A stretch of DNA of 64,000 nucleotides from Cladochytrium replicatum. Taxonomy: Eukaryota; Chytridiomycota; Chytridiomycetes; Cladochytriales; Cladochytriaceae. The first letter of the stretch is position 1. Each line of letters starts with the position of its first letter. Both the position numbers and the translations under genes were made by a program. The notes beneath the pieces are model-generated. The model was not told where the DNA came from, made no database searches, and saw only the letters and a list, made by a program, of their open reading frames with translations. The DNA is taken from positions 62,001-126,000 of the forward strand of contig JAHLKD010000086.1 in the NCBI GenBank assembly GCA_025526935.1, read 5' to 3'. Of this stretch, positions 33,026 to 45,000 are shown one piece after another.

Positions 33026-35312
33026 ATGACAGCTCCTTCACTTGTAAGTTTCATGTGGGTATCATATAGACTTGAATTGCTCAACCTCACTTCCAGCACA
33101 GGTGGAAAACATTTCACAATCTGAATCAGAATCTATTCCAAGTGATATAAGCTGTAAGCTATATTTTGGAAGGTATACCATCCCTCAAGTTAGACTGACA
33201 ATACTGTAGCATCATTATTAGGACCGCTGCCTCCACCTTCAAAACATCAATGCGACGCTCCATGGAGCTGCAAAAATACTCTCCTTTACGTCTCAAATTC
33301 CCATCAGCACATCTTCTGTCCCATCGAAGGAGTCGGTAGCGGGTTGTCCTTCACTGGTTTATTGGAACGAGCAGAAGGAAAGTTTGCGTGGGACGATCCT
33401 AGCACGCCCCATCTTCCAGAAAAAGGGCCTTGCAAAGTCCCAAATTACTACAGGAGCATGTTTGTGAGGAACCCAGTGACACGGATTGTCTCTGTCTACC
33501 TCCATCGTTGCGTCCTCGGAACAAACCCAGACGCATCATGCATAAACATGGACCCCATGCAATCAGAAGGATCTTTGGAGGAATTTTATCATCGATGGGC
33601 TGATTTTGCCGGGAGAAGGAAGACTTCCGCACCACTGCAACTGCAGACGGAAATGTGTGGCCTGGGATTGGGCTGGTGTCCATTCGATTATGTTGGGAAG
33701 TACGAGAATGTACTGGAGGATGGAAAGACGTGGCTTCAGCACCTTAAACTCTGGGGAAAAGTTCGGGGGCGGAACTGGGTATCCAAGCTTACGGGGATCT
33801 CTCAAATAGCGAAAGGAAAACGACTGCTTTATCAGAATACTCCAGGATCACTCGCTCAGCTGAACGATTCAGCTAACTCAGAAAGCACGGGAATAGCAAT
33901 TTTGTCGGCGAAGGTTACGGCACTCGAGTCTAACGTCTGTGGATTCTTCAAGCTCCGAACGCTTGAGCTCGCAACCAAACACTACTCCTCCGACTTCCGC
34001 TCATTTCAGTACGATCCTGAAGAGTGGCCCCGACGGTGTCGAGAGCGTTGGTCAAAAGGCCTCAAAGTCTATGTCTACCAGCCTGAATGGCTCGTCGACA
34101 TGAACGCCAAGCTCATGAAATGTTATTTCCATAAAAACAAGACTCCACTTTGGCGAGATGAGCAGCGCTCTGACCGGGCACAGTCGTCGGCTGAGGTCTG
34201 GCTCCACGATTATTTTTCAAACTCTTATGAGCACCGCGTGGACGATCCGGGCAACGCCGACATCATTTACCTACCACTATACATGAAGATGTCATTCTCT
34301 CTTGCAAAGGAACAGTGTTTTGGGCTCGGGTATCATTCTTTCCGGCTCCGGAAGATCGCAGCTCGGCTCTCTTCGGATATCCTATTTCGAGCACGCGCAG
34401 ATCGGTTCTTGTTCATCTGTCAATTCTGGAGGTGCGGGTACGCTATGAAGCGGATGCGGGAATATGTTGCAAGGATGATTATTGGCGTACACGAGCGGAA
34501 TGGTGGGTGGAGCGGTCGAGAGAACATGTTGGACGGGAAAACAGTGCTACTTCCATACGTTCCGAACAGCGCGCTGACTATGCTCAACAAATCGGCTTCT
34601 AGGATGATCCCAACTATTACAGCGCGAAGTGAGCATGTCATTCTTTTGGTCATTGTGCTAAATGCTGACCAAGTGAAATCAATGTTCAACAGCGTCCATG
34701 TTTTACTTCTCCGGACACGTTCGAAATGATCGAGTCCGTGAGGAGCTCAGCCTGGTCAACTGGACGTCTCTGAACGGGAGGTACCACCTCGGTGAAAGCG
34801 AAAGTGCCGCCAATTACGCCGCCGAAATGTTCAACACACGGTTCTGCCTCCACGTCCGAGGAGACTCACCAACCTCCCGCCGCCTCTTCGACGCCATCGC
34901 AGCCGGCTGCATCCCTATCATCATCGCCAACCACATAGACAAACATCTCCCGTTCCCACTGGACATTCCGTACGAGAAATTTGCGCTTCGGATCGACGAG
35001 ACGCTGAGCGGAAAGGGAATGGAGATGAATTTGCGGAAGGTGTTGAACGAGACTAGCGAGAAAAAGCTTGTTGAGATGCAGAAGGTGCTGCTAAGAGTTC
35101 GACAGAAGATTGCGTTTGGGTTCGGGGATCCGTTTGGGAAAAGGGTGTTTGGAGGGCTTGGAAGGTTAATAATGGAGGAGCTTCGGAGGACGTTGATGGG
35201 AGAAAACATTGGGATTGGGGAGATTGCGTTACCACAGTACTCGGGGTACTCAGTTTTGAAAAGGGTATCCAAAAAACAACTAAATCGGACGGATTCGTCA
35301 GGGATGTATTAG
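33026..35312 (+). CDS. Sulfotransferase-exostosin (GT47-like) fusion protein
   Basis: Four exons: 33026-33043, 33102-33153, 33210-34628 and 34693-35312; 702 aa. The N-terminal 250 residues look like a Golgi carbohydrate sulfotransferase: YVSNSHQHIFCPIEGVGSG at the PAPS 5'-phosphosulfate position and MFVRNPVTRIVSVYLHR at the 3'-phosphate position (R-x-P, R, S-x-Y kept). The C-terminal 400 residues look like an exostosin glycosyltransferase: LKVYVYQPEWL, NADIIYLPLYM, FCLHVRGDSPTSRRLFDAI then AAGCIPIIIANHI, with PYEKFALRI. Both activities would act on an extracellular glycan. No signal or membrane segment is visible in the short N-terminal exons, so a further 5' exon may be missing. The two halves share one uninterrupted exon, so the fusion is not an exon-joining artefact. 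Confidence 0.78.
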
Positions 35313-36067
35313 GGAATTTTCGACTGCTCGTTACTCCAAGGAATAGTCTCTTTATCTTAATTTGTAGCATGCTTATCATGAACCGCTGCAAACTGATGCA
35401 TCTGATCTCGGCGACAAATGGTCGCAGCATACATGGCTAGTAGAATAAAACTATTCAGACGCAACTGCTTTTGGTGAATTGCTGTTTACAAAATATCACG
35501 ATACGGACTCATATCTGGAAATCAACCAAGCCATTGAGACTCCATTTTTTCCACAAATTAATCTGAAACAAGGACAGAAAGCACAGCTCTCGAGGTCTGT
35601 TGTGGTAGAAATTGTTTGTTACAGAACTTCCGTTGTGACTTCTTGGAAAGTGTCCTGGTGGACAGAAAGTACAGCTCTCTAAGTTTGTTGTCCTGAAAAC
35701 CCGGCTATCGGATTGGGTACATTTGATCAATGGACCCTGACTGACCCGAAAGACCCGAAAACCCTCCATCTATGCTTGCAAGTTTCAATCTTGGGATGAT
35801 ACAAAAGGAGACTCAATTTTTCTCTTCAAACCCTTCCATCATAACCAACAATACCTGCTTCTTCTGCTCTGTTAAAGGATTGTTCTATTCATTCACATTA
35901 ATCTCTTGCATTCAACAGTCTATTGAGAACATAACATTTGGCTAAGATTTAGATGTATGTTCTAAATGATGTAAATTTCAAAAATCCTGTTAGTTTGCCA
36001 AATATCAGTTTGTTTGTTGGATTATGTACGTTATAGGAACTTTTTTACTACAGTCACGTCAACAACC
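35313..36067. other. Repeat-derived spacer
   Basis: No gene recognised. The phrase GGACAGAAAGCACAGCTCTC recurs with one change at about 35573-35592 and 35660-35679, part of an imperfect direct repeat of about 90 bp. Confidence 0.35.
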
Positions 36068-36215
36068 ACACACATAACACACTACGACATAACAGACAGA
36101 CTGGAGACGTCCAGGAGTTCTCGATGTGGGATGCGGGAAGACCTGTTGGTTACAATTGTTAAAACAATCATTTACCCACGAAGAGTAATATGTATTTATG
36201 ATGCCTGTCTTCTAT
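36068..36215 (+). repeat. Dispersed repeat, copy 2
   Basis: Plus strand reads THYDITDRLETSRSSRCGM and then TIIYPRRVICIYD, closely matching the minus-strand copy at 28655-28810. Confidence 0.7.
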
Positions 36216-36439
36216 GTTGTTACTACATATGGTAATAGTGCAGGGAAAACTAATATTTCAGTGGATGTGCATTCAGACAGTAAATTAACCGGGCTTCATC
36301 AGCAATTGCAACCTTTAGTTTCCAAAAGTGGCACATGTCAAATTTCATTGTCAATTTCGATTGGAGAAGAGAAGGAGGATGTACACGAGATGTTATTTGA
36401 CGATGATATGCTTGCAGAAAGCTCATGACGAAATATTCG

Positions 36440-37278
36440 GCTTGAATATCGTTTCTGCAATGGACACTTCCAATTATGATCTTGCTAACAGTAGTGTGGT
36501 GCCATAGAAAACACCAACAACTGTGGATCAAGGTTCAGCTACAGACATTTCTGATGTCAATTATGTTCACGATATGAATGTGTCAGAAAGGGGCACCTTG
36601 ATGCGAGCAACAATCACCAGAAAACTATCACACAATAATCAATCAGAATCAACTTCATCATCAAATTATCATCACAAGATATTCAGTCCACTTCAGATTC
36701 TCTAAATCTATCAGATATTGAAACAGGAGTAGCTGAAGAAACTTTTTCAATAATTGATATTGATAATGAAGAAGTTGATAATGAGAGTGATGAAGATGAA
36801 CCAACAGAGGAATCACTGTCAGGAATAGTTGAACAAAATATCAAATCACTTTTTGAAAAAAAATAGAGAAGGATCCTGACGGCCGTCCAGACTGCTACAG
36901 AGGCAGTCCACTACCAATGTGGATTTCACCTCCTGATCCGCAAAACAATCCTTTTGACCCTTCACCTCTCTACTACCCTGATGTTTTTCTATGGCTTCCT
37001 TATGTTCTCGTCCCACAAGAGAAACTTTGTTGCCTTAAATGTAAGACACAACTCAAGCTAAATGGGTTTGCATCAAACCAAGAGCTCGCAAAATTAATGT
37101 GAATTCATCATTCTTTGTTGTGTTGCAATGGTAAGAGTCCTCAAACAACTAGTAATCTGACTGATCCTTGTATCCTGTTAAACATAGATATAAGTGTACT
37201 AATAAAGGGTGCAAACAGACCATACTCAGTCACATACCCGGTCTTGTTCAGTCACTCCCTAATGTTGTACAACATTCA
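36440..37278 (+). mobile_element. Transposon-like gene, left part (Cys-rich DUF6729-type domain)
   Basis: Decayed plus-strand coding sequence. An acidic stretch (about 36720-36860) is followed by PLPMWISPPDP, YYPDVFLWLPYVL, CLKCKTQLKLNG and KCTNKGCKQTILSHIPGLVQ. The order, with a proline-rich W-x-x-P-x-D-P start, a WLP step and paired CxxC motifs, resembles the Cys-rich domain (DUF6729, named from memory) that precedes 3'-5' exonucleases in fungal repeat families. The frame continues SLPNVVQHS directly into 42001 once the inserted retroelement and one copy of its ATTCA duplication are removed. Stops and shifts show it is inactive. Confidence 0.65.
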
Positions 37279-37754
37279 TGTTAAAAACCAAGGGCTTCTC
37301 CTGGCAGCGGTAGGGCGTCTTTAGCTGTACTGTAGCTAGCACAACAGCTCCAGGTTCCGTCTCTTGGCCCAGTACCTGTTCTCCCAGGTGTGTATATGCC
37401 TAATACTCCGACAGGCTGTACACTACACCCAAGCTGGTCAGGCAACCAGGGAATGCTGTGGTCAAAGACATTGGTCACATCAACTCCTATATTCAAGTGA
37501 ACAGTGCGTGTGGGCATACCTGTGGTCAAAGACATTGGTCACATCAACTCAAAGGACCAAGCCACACCACATTCCCCACTAAATGCCAAGATCACTCCAC
37601 ACAGGACCTGCCAAACATGGATATAAATACATGAAATACAAGTCCATAAATAAGAATGAAGAGGGATTGACAAAAAAACTCTCAGGTCAAAGAGAAAAAA
37701 GACAACCCAAAGGATAACCCATTAGCAAACAGTCTGATATGCTAGTTTTTAACA
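37279..37754 (-). repeat. LTR A (3' LTR of the composite)
   Basis: Starts TGTTAAAAACCAAGGG and ends CTAGTTTTTAACA on the plus strand; TG..CA ends with inverted terminal TGTTAAAAAC. It contains the direct repeat GGTCAAAGACATTGGTCACA twice (about 37451 and 37514). Confidence 0.95.
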
Positions 37755-39156
37755 GATGCCGCCTCGAAGACGATACACTGGGTCACCGTGTATCGCTCGT
37801 CAAAAAAGACAAAAAAGAAAACATACGATAGAGAAACAGAAGGAATGTGTGTGGAGTTCACAACTAAACTTACACAACCCCCAATCCAATATGACTGACT
37901 TCGAAATTTAGAAAGGACCAAAGGGATAGAGTACTCTGCTCGTACCATTTCAGGCATTCTAGATCAAAGATCAAGGTAGACCACAATGGGCCCATAACAT
38001 ACGAAACCCCAGTGTGGTGGAATCGCAAGCAAAAGCGCAGGTGCAAAGCTAAACAACAATGCAAGTGCAGAAGCGGTGAACGAGACTAACTAGCAACGTT
38101 CTAATGGTAAGTGTCAAGGAACTGAGAGTGCAAGCTGATGAATGCAAAAATCAGGGATCCTCCATGACAAAACCCAAAGACAAAAGAGTGGAAGCTTGTG
38201 CACTAGCAACACCAGCTACGATAGGGGTATATAACACAAAAAATCCAGATTCAACTGGCGCAGGTGGTTTCTTCAAAAGCCGTTGACACATGTTGGTCTG
38301 TAACAGATCGAAAGGAAACCTCTTCATGGTATGCTGTGTCCAGAAACCAAGGTGATGTCTATGTGAAGACAACCGTGGGAAACAAAACGCGTCACGTGCT
38401 GCGCCACATGCCCGAATTTGATGGAAACTCGTCAACGTGAAGTAGACCCCAATCTCCAAGCCCAGAAAAGTCCCGCAAACTTCATGTATCCGCGTTGCGC
38501 GCGATGCATCCACAGGCAATGGAGGTGCCATCTCAAGAAACAATGGAGTTGTTGAAGGAAACAAAGTTCATGATGCATGCATACGGACATGTCACCATAA
38601 CTCTGCAGGCAGCCAACGAAACCGAGCGAGCAATACACGAATCGATTCGCAATGCGTAGGCGATGGTTTTGATAGGCACTTGCCGTGGTCCAGCGAGAAC
38701 TGACGGATCAAAGCTGAAAGCTTCGAAATGCTGTAGCTCCATGAATCCTCCGCCAAATGACGCGAGCTGGGCACCAATCAATCCGGCTTGATGAGACGGT
38801 TCTTCTGAGGTACTGTTCGCGACGATCAGACAAGAATTGGCGAAATCAAAAATCGAAGACCTCTGGAGCAGACCAAAGGTAGTGAAGTTGGTCAAAAGGC
38901 TCAGGAGCAAAGATAGCAACATCAGAAAGCGAGGAAAGCGATGGTCTGTCGGAATTCCTCTCAAAAAAGTGTGCCAGAGTCCCCAGAGCAAAAAGAAGGT
39001 TGAAACCACCAGGGATGCTCGAGATACATAAGGAGCAAAACCCGTTCGCGTAGGAGGTGAGAATCGATCCTGAGAATCCTCCGTATCTGTAGTTCCATGT
39101 GTCGGTCCACACCGACTGAGACAAGAAGGTAATAGTTCCTGGATGAAACCACCACC
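37755..39156 (-). other. Internal region of the A-B half: no recognised retroelement gene
   Basis: 1402 bp between LTR A and LTR B. At the LTR A side the minus strand ends in a purine run (CGAGGCGGCATC), a polypurine tract. At the LTR B side (39137-39156) is the same 20-nt flank as beside LTR C. Minus-strand frames of about 150 codons (39295-38846, with WNYRYGGFSGSILTSYANGF, and 39009-38533) have no domain I recognise. No pol motifs occur here. It may be a non-autonomous internal region or captured sequence. Confidence 0.55.
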
Positions 39157-39625
39157 TGTTAAAAACCAAGGGCTTCTCCTGGCAGCGGTAGGGCGTGTTT
39201 AGCTGTACTTTAGCTAGCACAACAGCTCCAGGTTCCGTCTCTTGGCCCAGTTGAATATGGGGTGATGATAAAGCAAATTCCCTTGTTGCACACAAGCACT
39301 CTGTGGCTAATACAAATCAAGGCTGGGATTGCTAACCAGGAAGACTGTGGTGTGTGAGTGTTTGGTTTGTTCCACTGTCTCCTTTATTTATACCTGTGGT
39401 GTGTGAGTGTTTGGTTTGTTCCACTGTCTCAAGGAACCAGCCACCCTCACACCGCAATAAATATTCCCACACAGAAGAATATTCAACAATTACAATAAAG
39501 AAAATAAACAGCATGACTGCCCAAAACATAAATCGAGCAATAGCATAAAAACTTCTCAAGCCCAAGAGAAAAGCCTATTGCACAAAACAATGGGTAAGCC
39601 CTCCAAGGGTACACAGAATTTAACA
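39157..39625 (-). repeat. LTR B (middle LTR)
   Basis: 469 bp, starts TGTTAAAAACCAAGGG and ends GAATTTAACA on the plus strand. Its first 90 bp resemble LTR A/C, but the rest is a different sequence, shared with the solo LTR at 19804-20273. It includes two copies of TGTGGTGTGTGAGTGTTTGG. Confidence 0.93.
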
Positions 39626-39645
39626 GGTGCCCCCTCGAAGATGAG
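39626..39645 (-). other. Polypurine tract beside LTR B
   Basis: On the minus strand this reads CTTCGAGGGGGCACC and abuts the start of LTR B. It is the expected plus-strand priming site for a minus-strand element. Confidence 0.6.
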
Positions 39646-39671
39646 CTTTTGGGTCACCAAAGCTCATGTCA

Positions 39672-41515
39672 TCAGATAAACTCAAAAAGAATGAAAACAC
39701 CTGCACGCTCCTTGTACTCTGCAACAGTGTCAGCTGAATGTTCTTCCAGTTCGTCAGCAGGTTCCCAGGAGTCATCAGAGGGCGGATAGCCTAACCAACG
39801 CACACGAAACTGGAGTTTCCCGCGATGTTTCCGGTGAGCCACTATTCGTTCGACTTCATACCATTCACCATCTTCTTCGAGCTCCGGTTCTGGCCTATCT
39901 CGACCTTGCTGCCGGGGAGCAGGAGGTTCATGCTTCTTCAACATTGAAACATGAAACCAAGGATTGACACGAGAAAACTTTTTGGGAAGTGCAAGACGGT
40001 AGGTGTCATACTTGCCCACTTCCTCAACGACAAATGGACCAACCCAAGATTCCGATAGTTTCCGTTGATAGAACTTCATATGCTTGGTGGTGAGCATAAC
40101 ATCGTCTCCAACTTTGAATATTGGAATTGGCCTCTTAGTGTCCTGAGCTCTTTTATAATACTCCTGATATTCTGAATAAAGTGTAGTGCACTGGATTTGC
40201 AATTCCCTCAATCGATCGACTAGTCTTTCTGCATCAGCTGACCGTAGGGCACGATGTTCTGACGAATCGATAAGGGCTCCTGGACCAGTGGGATTATATC
40301 CCAAATCCTGTTCAAATCTGGTAACTCCCAAAGGTTCATTACTGGCTCGAACTTGTGAATTGATTGCGAACTCAACCATCGGAAGGTAACGCTCCCATGC
40401 TAACCCACAGTCATCCCCATCGTACACTGCATCAGCTAATTTGGATAGAACTGCAACTGCCAATTTCACTGTGCTCTCTGCATATGGATTAGCCTGTGGA
40501 TGATGAGCTGTACTAGAATGCTGCTCGATTCCCAATCGCTTCAGGACTGTCTGCGTCATCCCACTAACAAAGGCAGATCCTCTATCTGATGTGAATCTCT
40601 CTGGTAAACCATGGAGTGGATAATATCTCTCGTATATCAAATTGCCAACTTCTTCGGATGTTGGGTTGATGTTACACTTGTAGAGATGACATCGTGAAGA
40701 GAAGCAGCAGACTACAACAAGAATGCCAATCAATGGATGACAACCACAGAATGGACCTGCATTGTCTAAAGATGAATGAGCCCAACGACCAGTTATGGCT
40801 GCAATATTCCGGAGGAAAGTTGAATGAGGGGGTGCTCGGGCATGATCTTGACACACCTGGCAACCTTTGACCCATCTCCTGATCTTATGCAGCATCTTTG
40901 GAAACCAGAAGACTGTAGCTAATGCAGCAAACATTTTTTCAGCAGAAAAATGACCACCTCTTTCATGTCTATCCTGGAGGATAGTTGCTTCGGCAACCTC
41001 AGTTGGTACAAATACCTTCCAACCTCCAGCATTATGATACAGAATATTATCTATAAATTCCCAAGAGGTGGCAAAGACTCGCTCTTGCTCACTGCACTGC
41101 TTCAAATCTCCATTATTTTTTTCTATAATTGCTAGATAACGCTGTGCTGGTTCATATTGAGTTTTTTGCAGTTCATTCTGTAACAATTCTATCAGGGTAT
41201 GGGGTCCTACAGTTCCCACACTCGTCTGATAAGTCTCCCGCTTGGAGTTTTGACTGCAATGCAGCATCCAACTAGATACAGCAATGGAACCATCCATTGC
41301 ATACAAAGCTGAACGTGTTACTGACCAAGAGTCCTCAGTACGAGGCAACCGTGACAAAGCATCTGGAACAACATGCAGGTAGCCTGGCCTATGCACAATT
41401 ACAGCGCGATCTGCGTATTCCATAAATTTCAAACACATTCGTGCATATTTTCTGTTGGAACCTTGGTAATTCTTCAACCACAGCAAAGCTTCATGATCTT
41501 CCTGGATGAAACCAC
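39672..41515 (-). CDS. Gypsy pol 3' part: RNase H end, integrase and chromodomain (5'-truncated)
   Basis: One open minus-strand frame from LTR C to TAA at 39672 without an initiating ATG. It opens with QEDHEALLWLKNYQG, the end of the RNase H-like domain, then PGYLHVVPDALSRLP. It carries the zinc-binding integrase N-terminus (HERGGHFSAEKM..., CQVCQDH) and a catalytic core with TSDRGSAFVSGM and HPQANPYAESTVK; the core D and E residues are plausible. The C-terminal chromodomain reads YEVERIVAHRKHRGKLQFRV then RWLGYPPSDDSWEPADEL. Gag, protease and reverse transcriptase are missing, so the copy cannot move by itself. The chromodomain places it in the chromovirus group, which targets particular chromatin. 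Confidence 0.92.
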
Positions 41516-41519
41516 CACC
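41500..41519 (-). other. Primer-binding-site flank beside LTR C (also at 39137-39156)
   Basis: TCCTGGATGAAACCACCACC directly precedes both LTR C and LTR B on the plus strand. Read on the minus strand it follows the 5' LTR as GGTGGTGGTTTCATCCAGGA, the expected place of a tRNA primer site. The tRNA was not identified. Confidence 0.6.
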
Positions 41520-41995
41520 TGTTAAAAACCAAGGGCTTCTCCTGGCAGCGGTAGGGCGTCTTTAGCTGTACTGTAGCTAGCACAACAGCTCCAGGTTCCG
41601 TCTCTTGGCCCAGTACCTGTTCTCCCAGGTGTGTATATGCCTAATACTCCGACAGGCTGTACACTACACCCAAGCTGGTCAGGCAACCAGGGAATGCTGT
41701 GGTCAAAGACATTGGTCACATCAACTCCTATATTCAAGTGAACAGTGCGTGTGGGCATACCTGTGGTCAAAGACATTGGTCACATCAACTCAAAGGACCA
41801 AGCCACACCACATTCCCCACTAAATGCCAAGATCACTCCACACAGGACCTGCCAAACATGGATATAAATACATGAAATACAAGTCCATAAATAAGAATGA
41901 AGAGGGATTGACAAAAAAACTCTCAGGTCAAAGAGAAAAAAGACAACCCAAAGGATAACCCATTAGCAAACAGTCTGATATGCTAGTTTTTAACA
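41520..41995 (-). repeat. LTR C (5' LTR of the composite)
   Basis: 476 bp, identical by eye to LTR A. The right border TTTTTAACA is followed by the ATTCA target duplication. Confidence 0.95.
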
Positions 41996-42000
41996 ATTCA

Positions 42001-45000
42001 TTTCCAGCTGAGCTGTCGCACCGAAGCAGGATATCTAAGCAACTTGGGAGGCTAATGCGTTCCTGCTTTCACGGATCATTAGGACGTGATCCTTTTTTTT
42101 CAATGTTATGTGAATTCCATACTATTTGACGAGATGAGCTTGAACTTCAGTATTTGGACGATCTCCAAGCTATCCGTTCTTGCCAACACAAGCTGTTTCA
42201 GCCCTCAGCTTATCCAACATTTTCTGCATCTGGATCAAAGCATAGTTACTCAGGAAAGGTCCCATCAGCAAAATATCTTCGTCACATGTATAATAATTTT
42301 ATGGAGGAGCATCGTTCAATTTATGACCATCACACGGCAATGTTGGATGCCACAGTCTTAAAAGTTGATAATGTTGATGGTGAGCGATCATTTCTTTAGG
42401 ATGTGATCCCTTCTCTTAAGGCAGAGATTGTTCCACATGAGTTTGATGCAAGTACGTCTTTTAAGGGTTTGCCTGAATTCAAAATCCACCAACCAACTCC
42501 TGAAAATGCTGTCATGGTACATACTATAAATTCTATTTTGAGTGATGTACCAACACATGAAAATAATGTAATAGTTGCTGGCTTTGATACAGAATCACTA
42601 TGTGATCCAGTGACTAAGGTAAGTTAATCCAAAAATTTCTAAATTTTTCTCAATTCTTTCTCTGAAAGAAAAGTCATCATACTCCAATAATACAAATTGC
42701 TTATAATACACATGTGTGGATGTTTCAGGTAAATATCAGGATCAATACAAAAATGAGATATCACAATTTGACCTTCCATTGACTTCCACAAGGTATCAAA
42801 ATGGAAAAAGCTGCCTTCTACATTGAAACTTTTCTCGCATCACCACGTGTGCTGAAGGTTGGACAGAATTTGCGCAGTGATATTTTGAAACTATGTCGAG
42901 AGTTTGAGATGGATCTCAAAACTATTAGAGGAACTGTTGAACTTGGATCATTATGTTTGCGTTGTGGCATTGTTCCAGATGGAAGAGTTGAATTGAGTAC
43001 ACTTTATCCAGCAGCATTATCTTTGTATTTGCCAAAAGACAAATCTGTGCGTGCGAGCAATTGGGATTGTCAGCAACTAAGTGAAGATCAGAAGAACTAT
43101 GCAGCTCTTGATGCATGCATTGCATGGGCATCATTGCAAGTTTACAGTGCAGCCATCAAAATGGAAGAAATTGGCCTTATTCCAAGAGCAAAACTTCCCA
43201 ACACTCTCGTTACATTATATTCATCACATGGTCAGCGTCCCATTGCCTATGGTTGCATCAAGCAGCTGATTAATGCAGCTGATTAATGCAGACTATAAAG
43301 AGATTAAACTAACAAAAAGAGTTCTGAATTCTATTGACATAGTCTTAATCCCGCCTGCAATTATGGGCCATCATAAACACACCTTAGCAGAATTTGGAGA
43401 CACACTATTTGATGTAGTGATTGATGTTAAACTCACCAGAACTGGTGCAAAACCATCACAGTTTGCTGCTCAAACTGAAACAAATTCTGGGGTAGCCTTA
43501 AATCAGGAAAATTGCCTTCGCCAAGAGACAGCTGCAGATCAAATTAATGAAGTGCTTCAGTCAAACAGCATATTAAATGGCTTAGATACAAGTAGTAATA
43601 TGTCTCCAAGTCAAAATGCTTCAAATGATAGTAACTCAGATATTGCTCCAGCATCAGATGACGATGATTCTGACTCTACTTCTGGAGATAGTGATACAGT
43701 AGTGATTGTGTGTCAAATTCTGGAAGAGAGAATAGAAGCAACTTTGGAAACACAAGCTATAAGCCAATAATATCCTCAATCGTCCAAGACAATTGTCTTC
43801 CAGAGTCAGAGCAAAACGTTTCACTTCATTTTCTGGTGTCAGATGCCATGTGCTCAATGATGTTTGGCATGGAATGGTTCGGATAACATTGAAAAAAAGC
43901 CATTCACTGACCAAACAATTCATGCGCCATCTATGAGATGCCTTCTTTGTACCAGATGCTGAGGACTATAAAAGCATATGTGTGGTTCTTGAAAAGAAAG
44001 ATTTGACTTGGTCTCAGATGCTTCATCGTAATCCTGGCTGGTTGTGGAAACCATGCAGACGACATGTGCCAAAAGCTCGTGAATTATATTTTGCAGTAAA
44101 CAAGCTCTGCAATGAGATGGGACATACGAAATGCTCTGTCAGTGGCGAAACACTATTTTCAAACCAATCTTGGAAAGAAGTTAAGAATTTGCTGAAATCT
44201 ATTCAAAACAGTTACTTCTCTGATACTCCAGGACTCCAGCTCTATTTCGAAATCGGAGTTGAGCAGGCAACAGGTCTTATGTAGTATCATTGTATCAGAG
44301 GGACAAATTCTGTTGAAGGAGGTGTTCATCAGAAAATTAGAAGAAAGTTTGGGGCCTTTAATGCCAGTTCTCGCTTTGGGATTCTCTTTTGGTTGGAGTT
44401 AGAATACGGCATAATCTAGTGCTATGCACTGCCTAATTAATGTTGTAATATCTAACAATAATTATAATGAAGGTTGGAACATTAAACAGGACGGGGAAAA
44501 GGTATTTTGGTCACTATGATATCTGGACTGAATATAATTCAGAAACTTTTTCAATTGTTACCAATGATTGATGCAGAAGACTCATATGCAGTACCAGATG
44601 GATGGATCAACGGATTAGACTTTGAGGTGACTGGAGAAGCTTCTGGTATCTTTAAATTAGGCAACAACATCAAACATCAATATCACTTAGATGATTACAT
44701 TCCTTCAGACATGGTTGGAAAATTTACCCCGCATCACAATTTCCTCACAACAGATTGGGACCAAATTTGCAACTACTCCAGTGCATACTAGTGAGGAGGC
44801 AACTCTCTTCAAGAAGCTGATGAAAGACAACAATGTCCAATTAATAAGTGTAAGATGGGGTTGTGGATTCCAACAACATAAAACGAAAGTCAAGACAAAA
44901 ACCCAAAACAGTTTCTGACAACAATGCAACTCTTACAATATTGCCAAAAGAGCTGGACTGGATTGCCCTTACCAAATCTTGGAATGCATTTGCAAATTGC

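Larger units (their letters stand above)
37274..42000 (-). mobile_element. Composite Ty3/gypsy (chromovirus) element with three LTRs
   Basis: The unit 37279-41995 (4717 bp) is flanked by the perfect 5-bp duplication ATTCA (37274-37278 and 41996-42000). The outer LTRs 37279-37754 and 41520-41995 are both 476 bp and identical by eye, indicating a young insertion. A different, 469-bp LTR (39157-39625) lies in the middle without its own duplication. Order on the minus strand: LTR C (41520-41995), primer-binding flank, pol 3' part, polypurine tract, LTR B (39157-39625), primer-binding flank, unknown internal sequence, polypurine tract, LTR A (37279-37754). It interrupts the DUF6729/exonuclease gene. 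Confidence 0.9.

Noticed and set aside
37281-37582. Identical small open frames at 37281-37582 and 41522-41823
   Set aside because: They are inside identical LTRs A and C and have no independent coding evidence.
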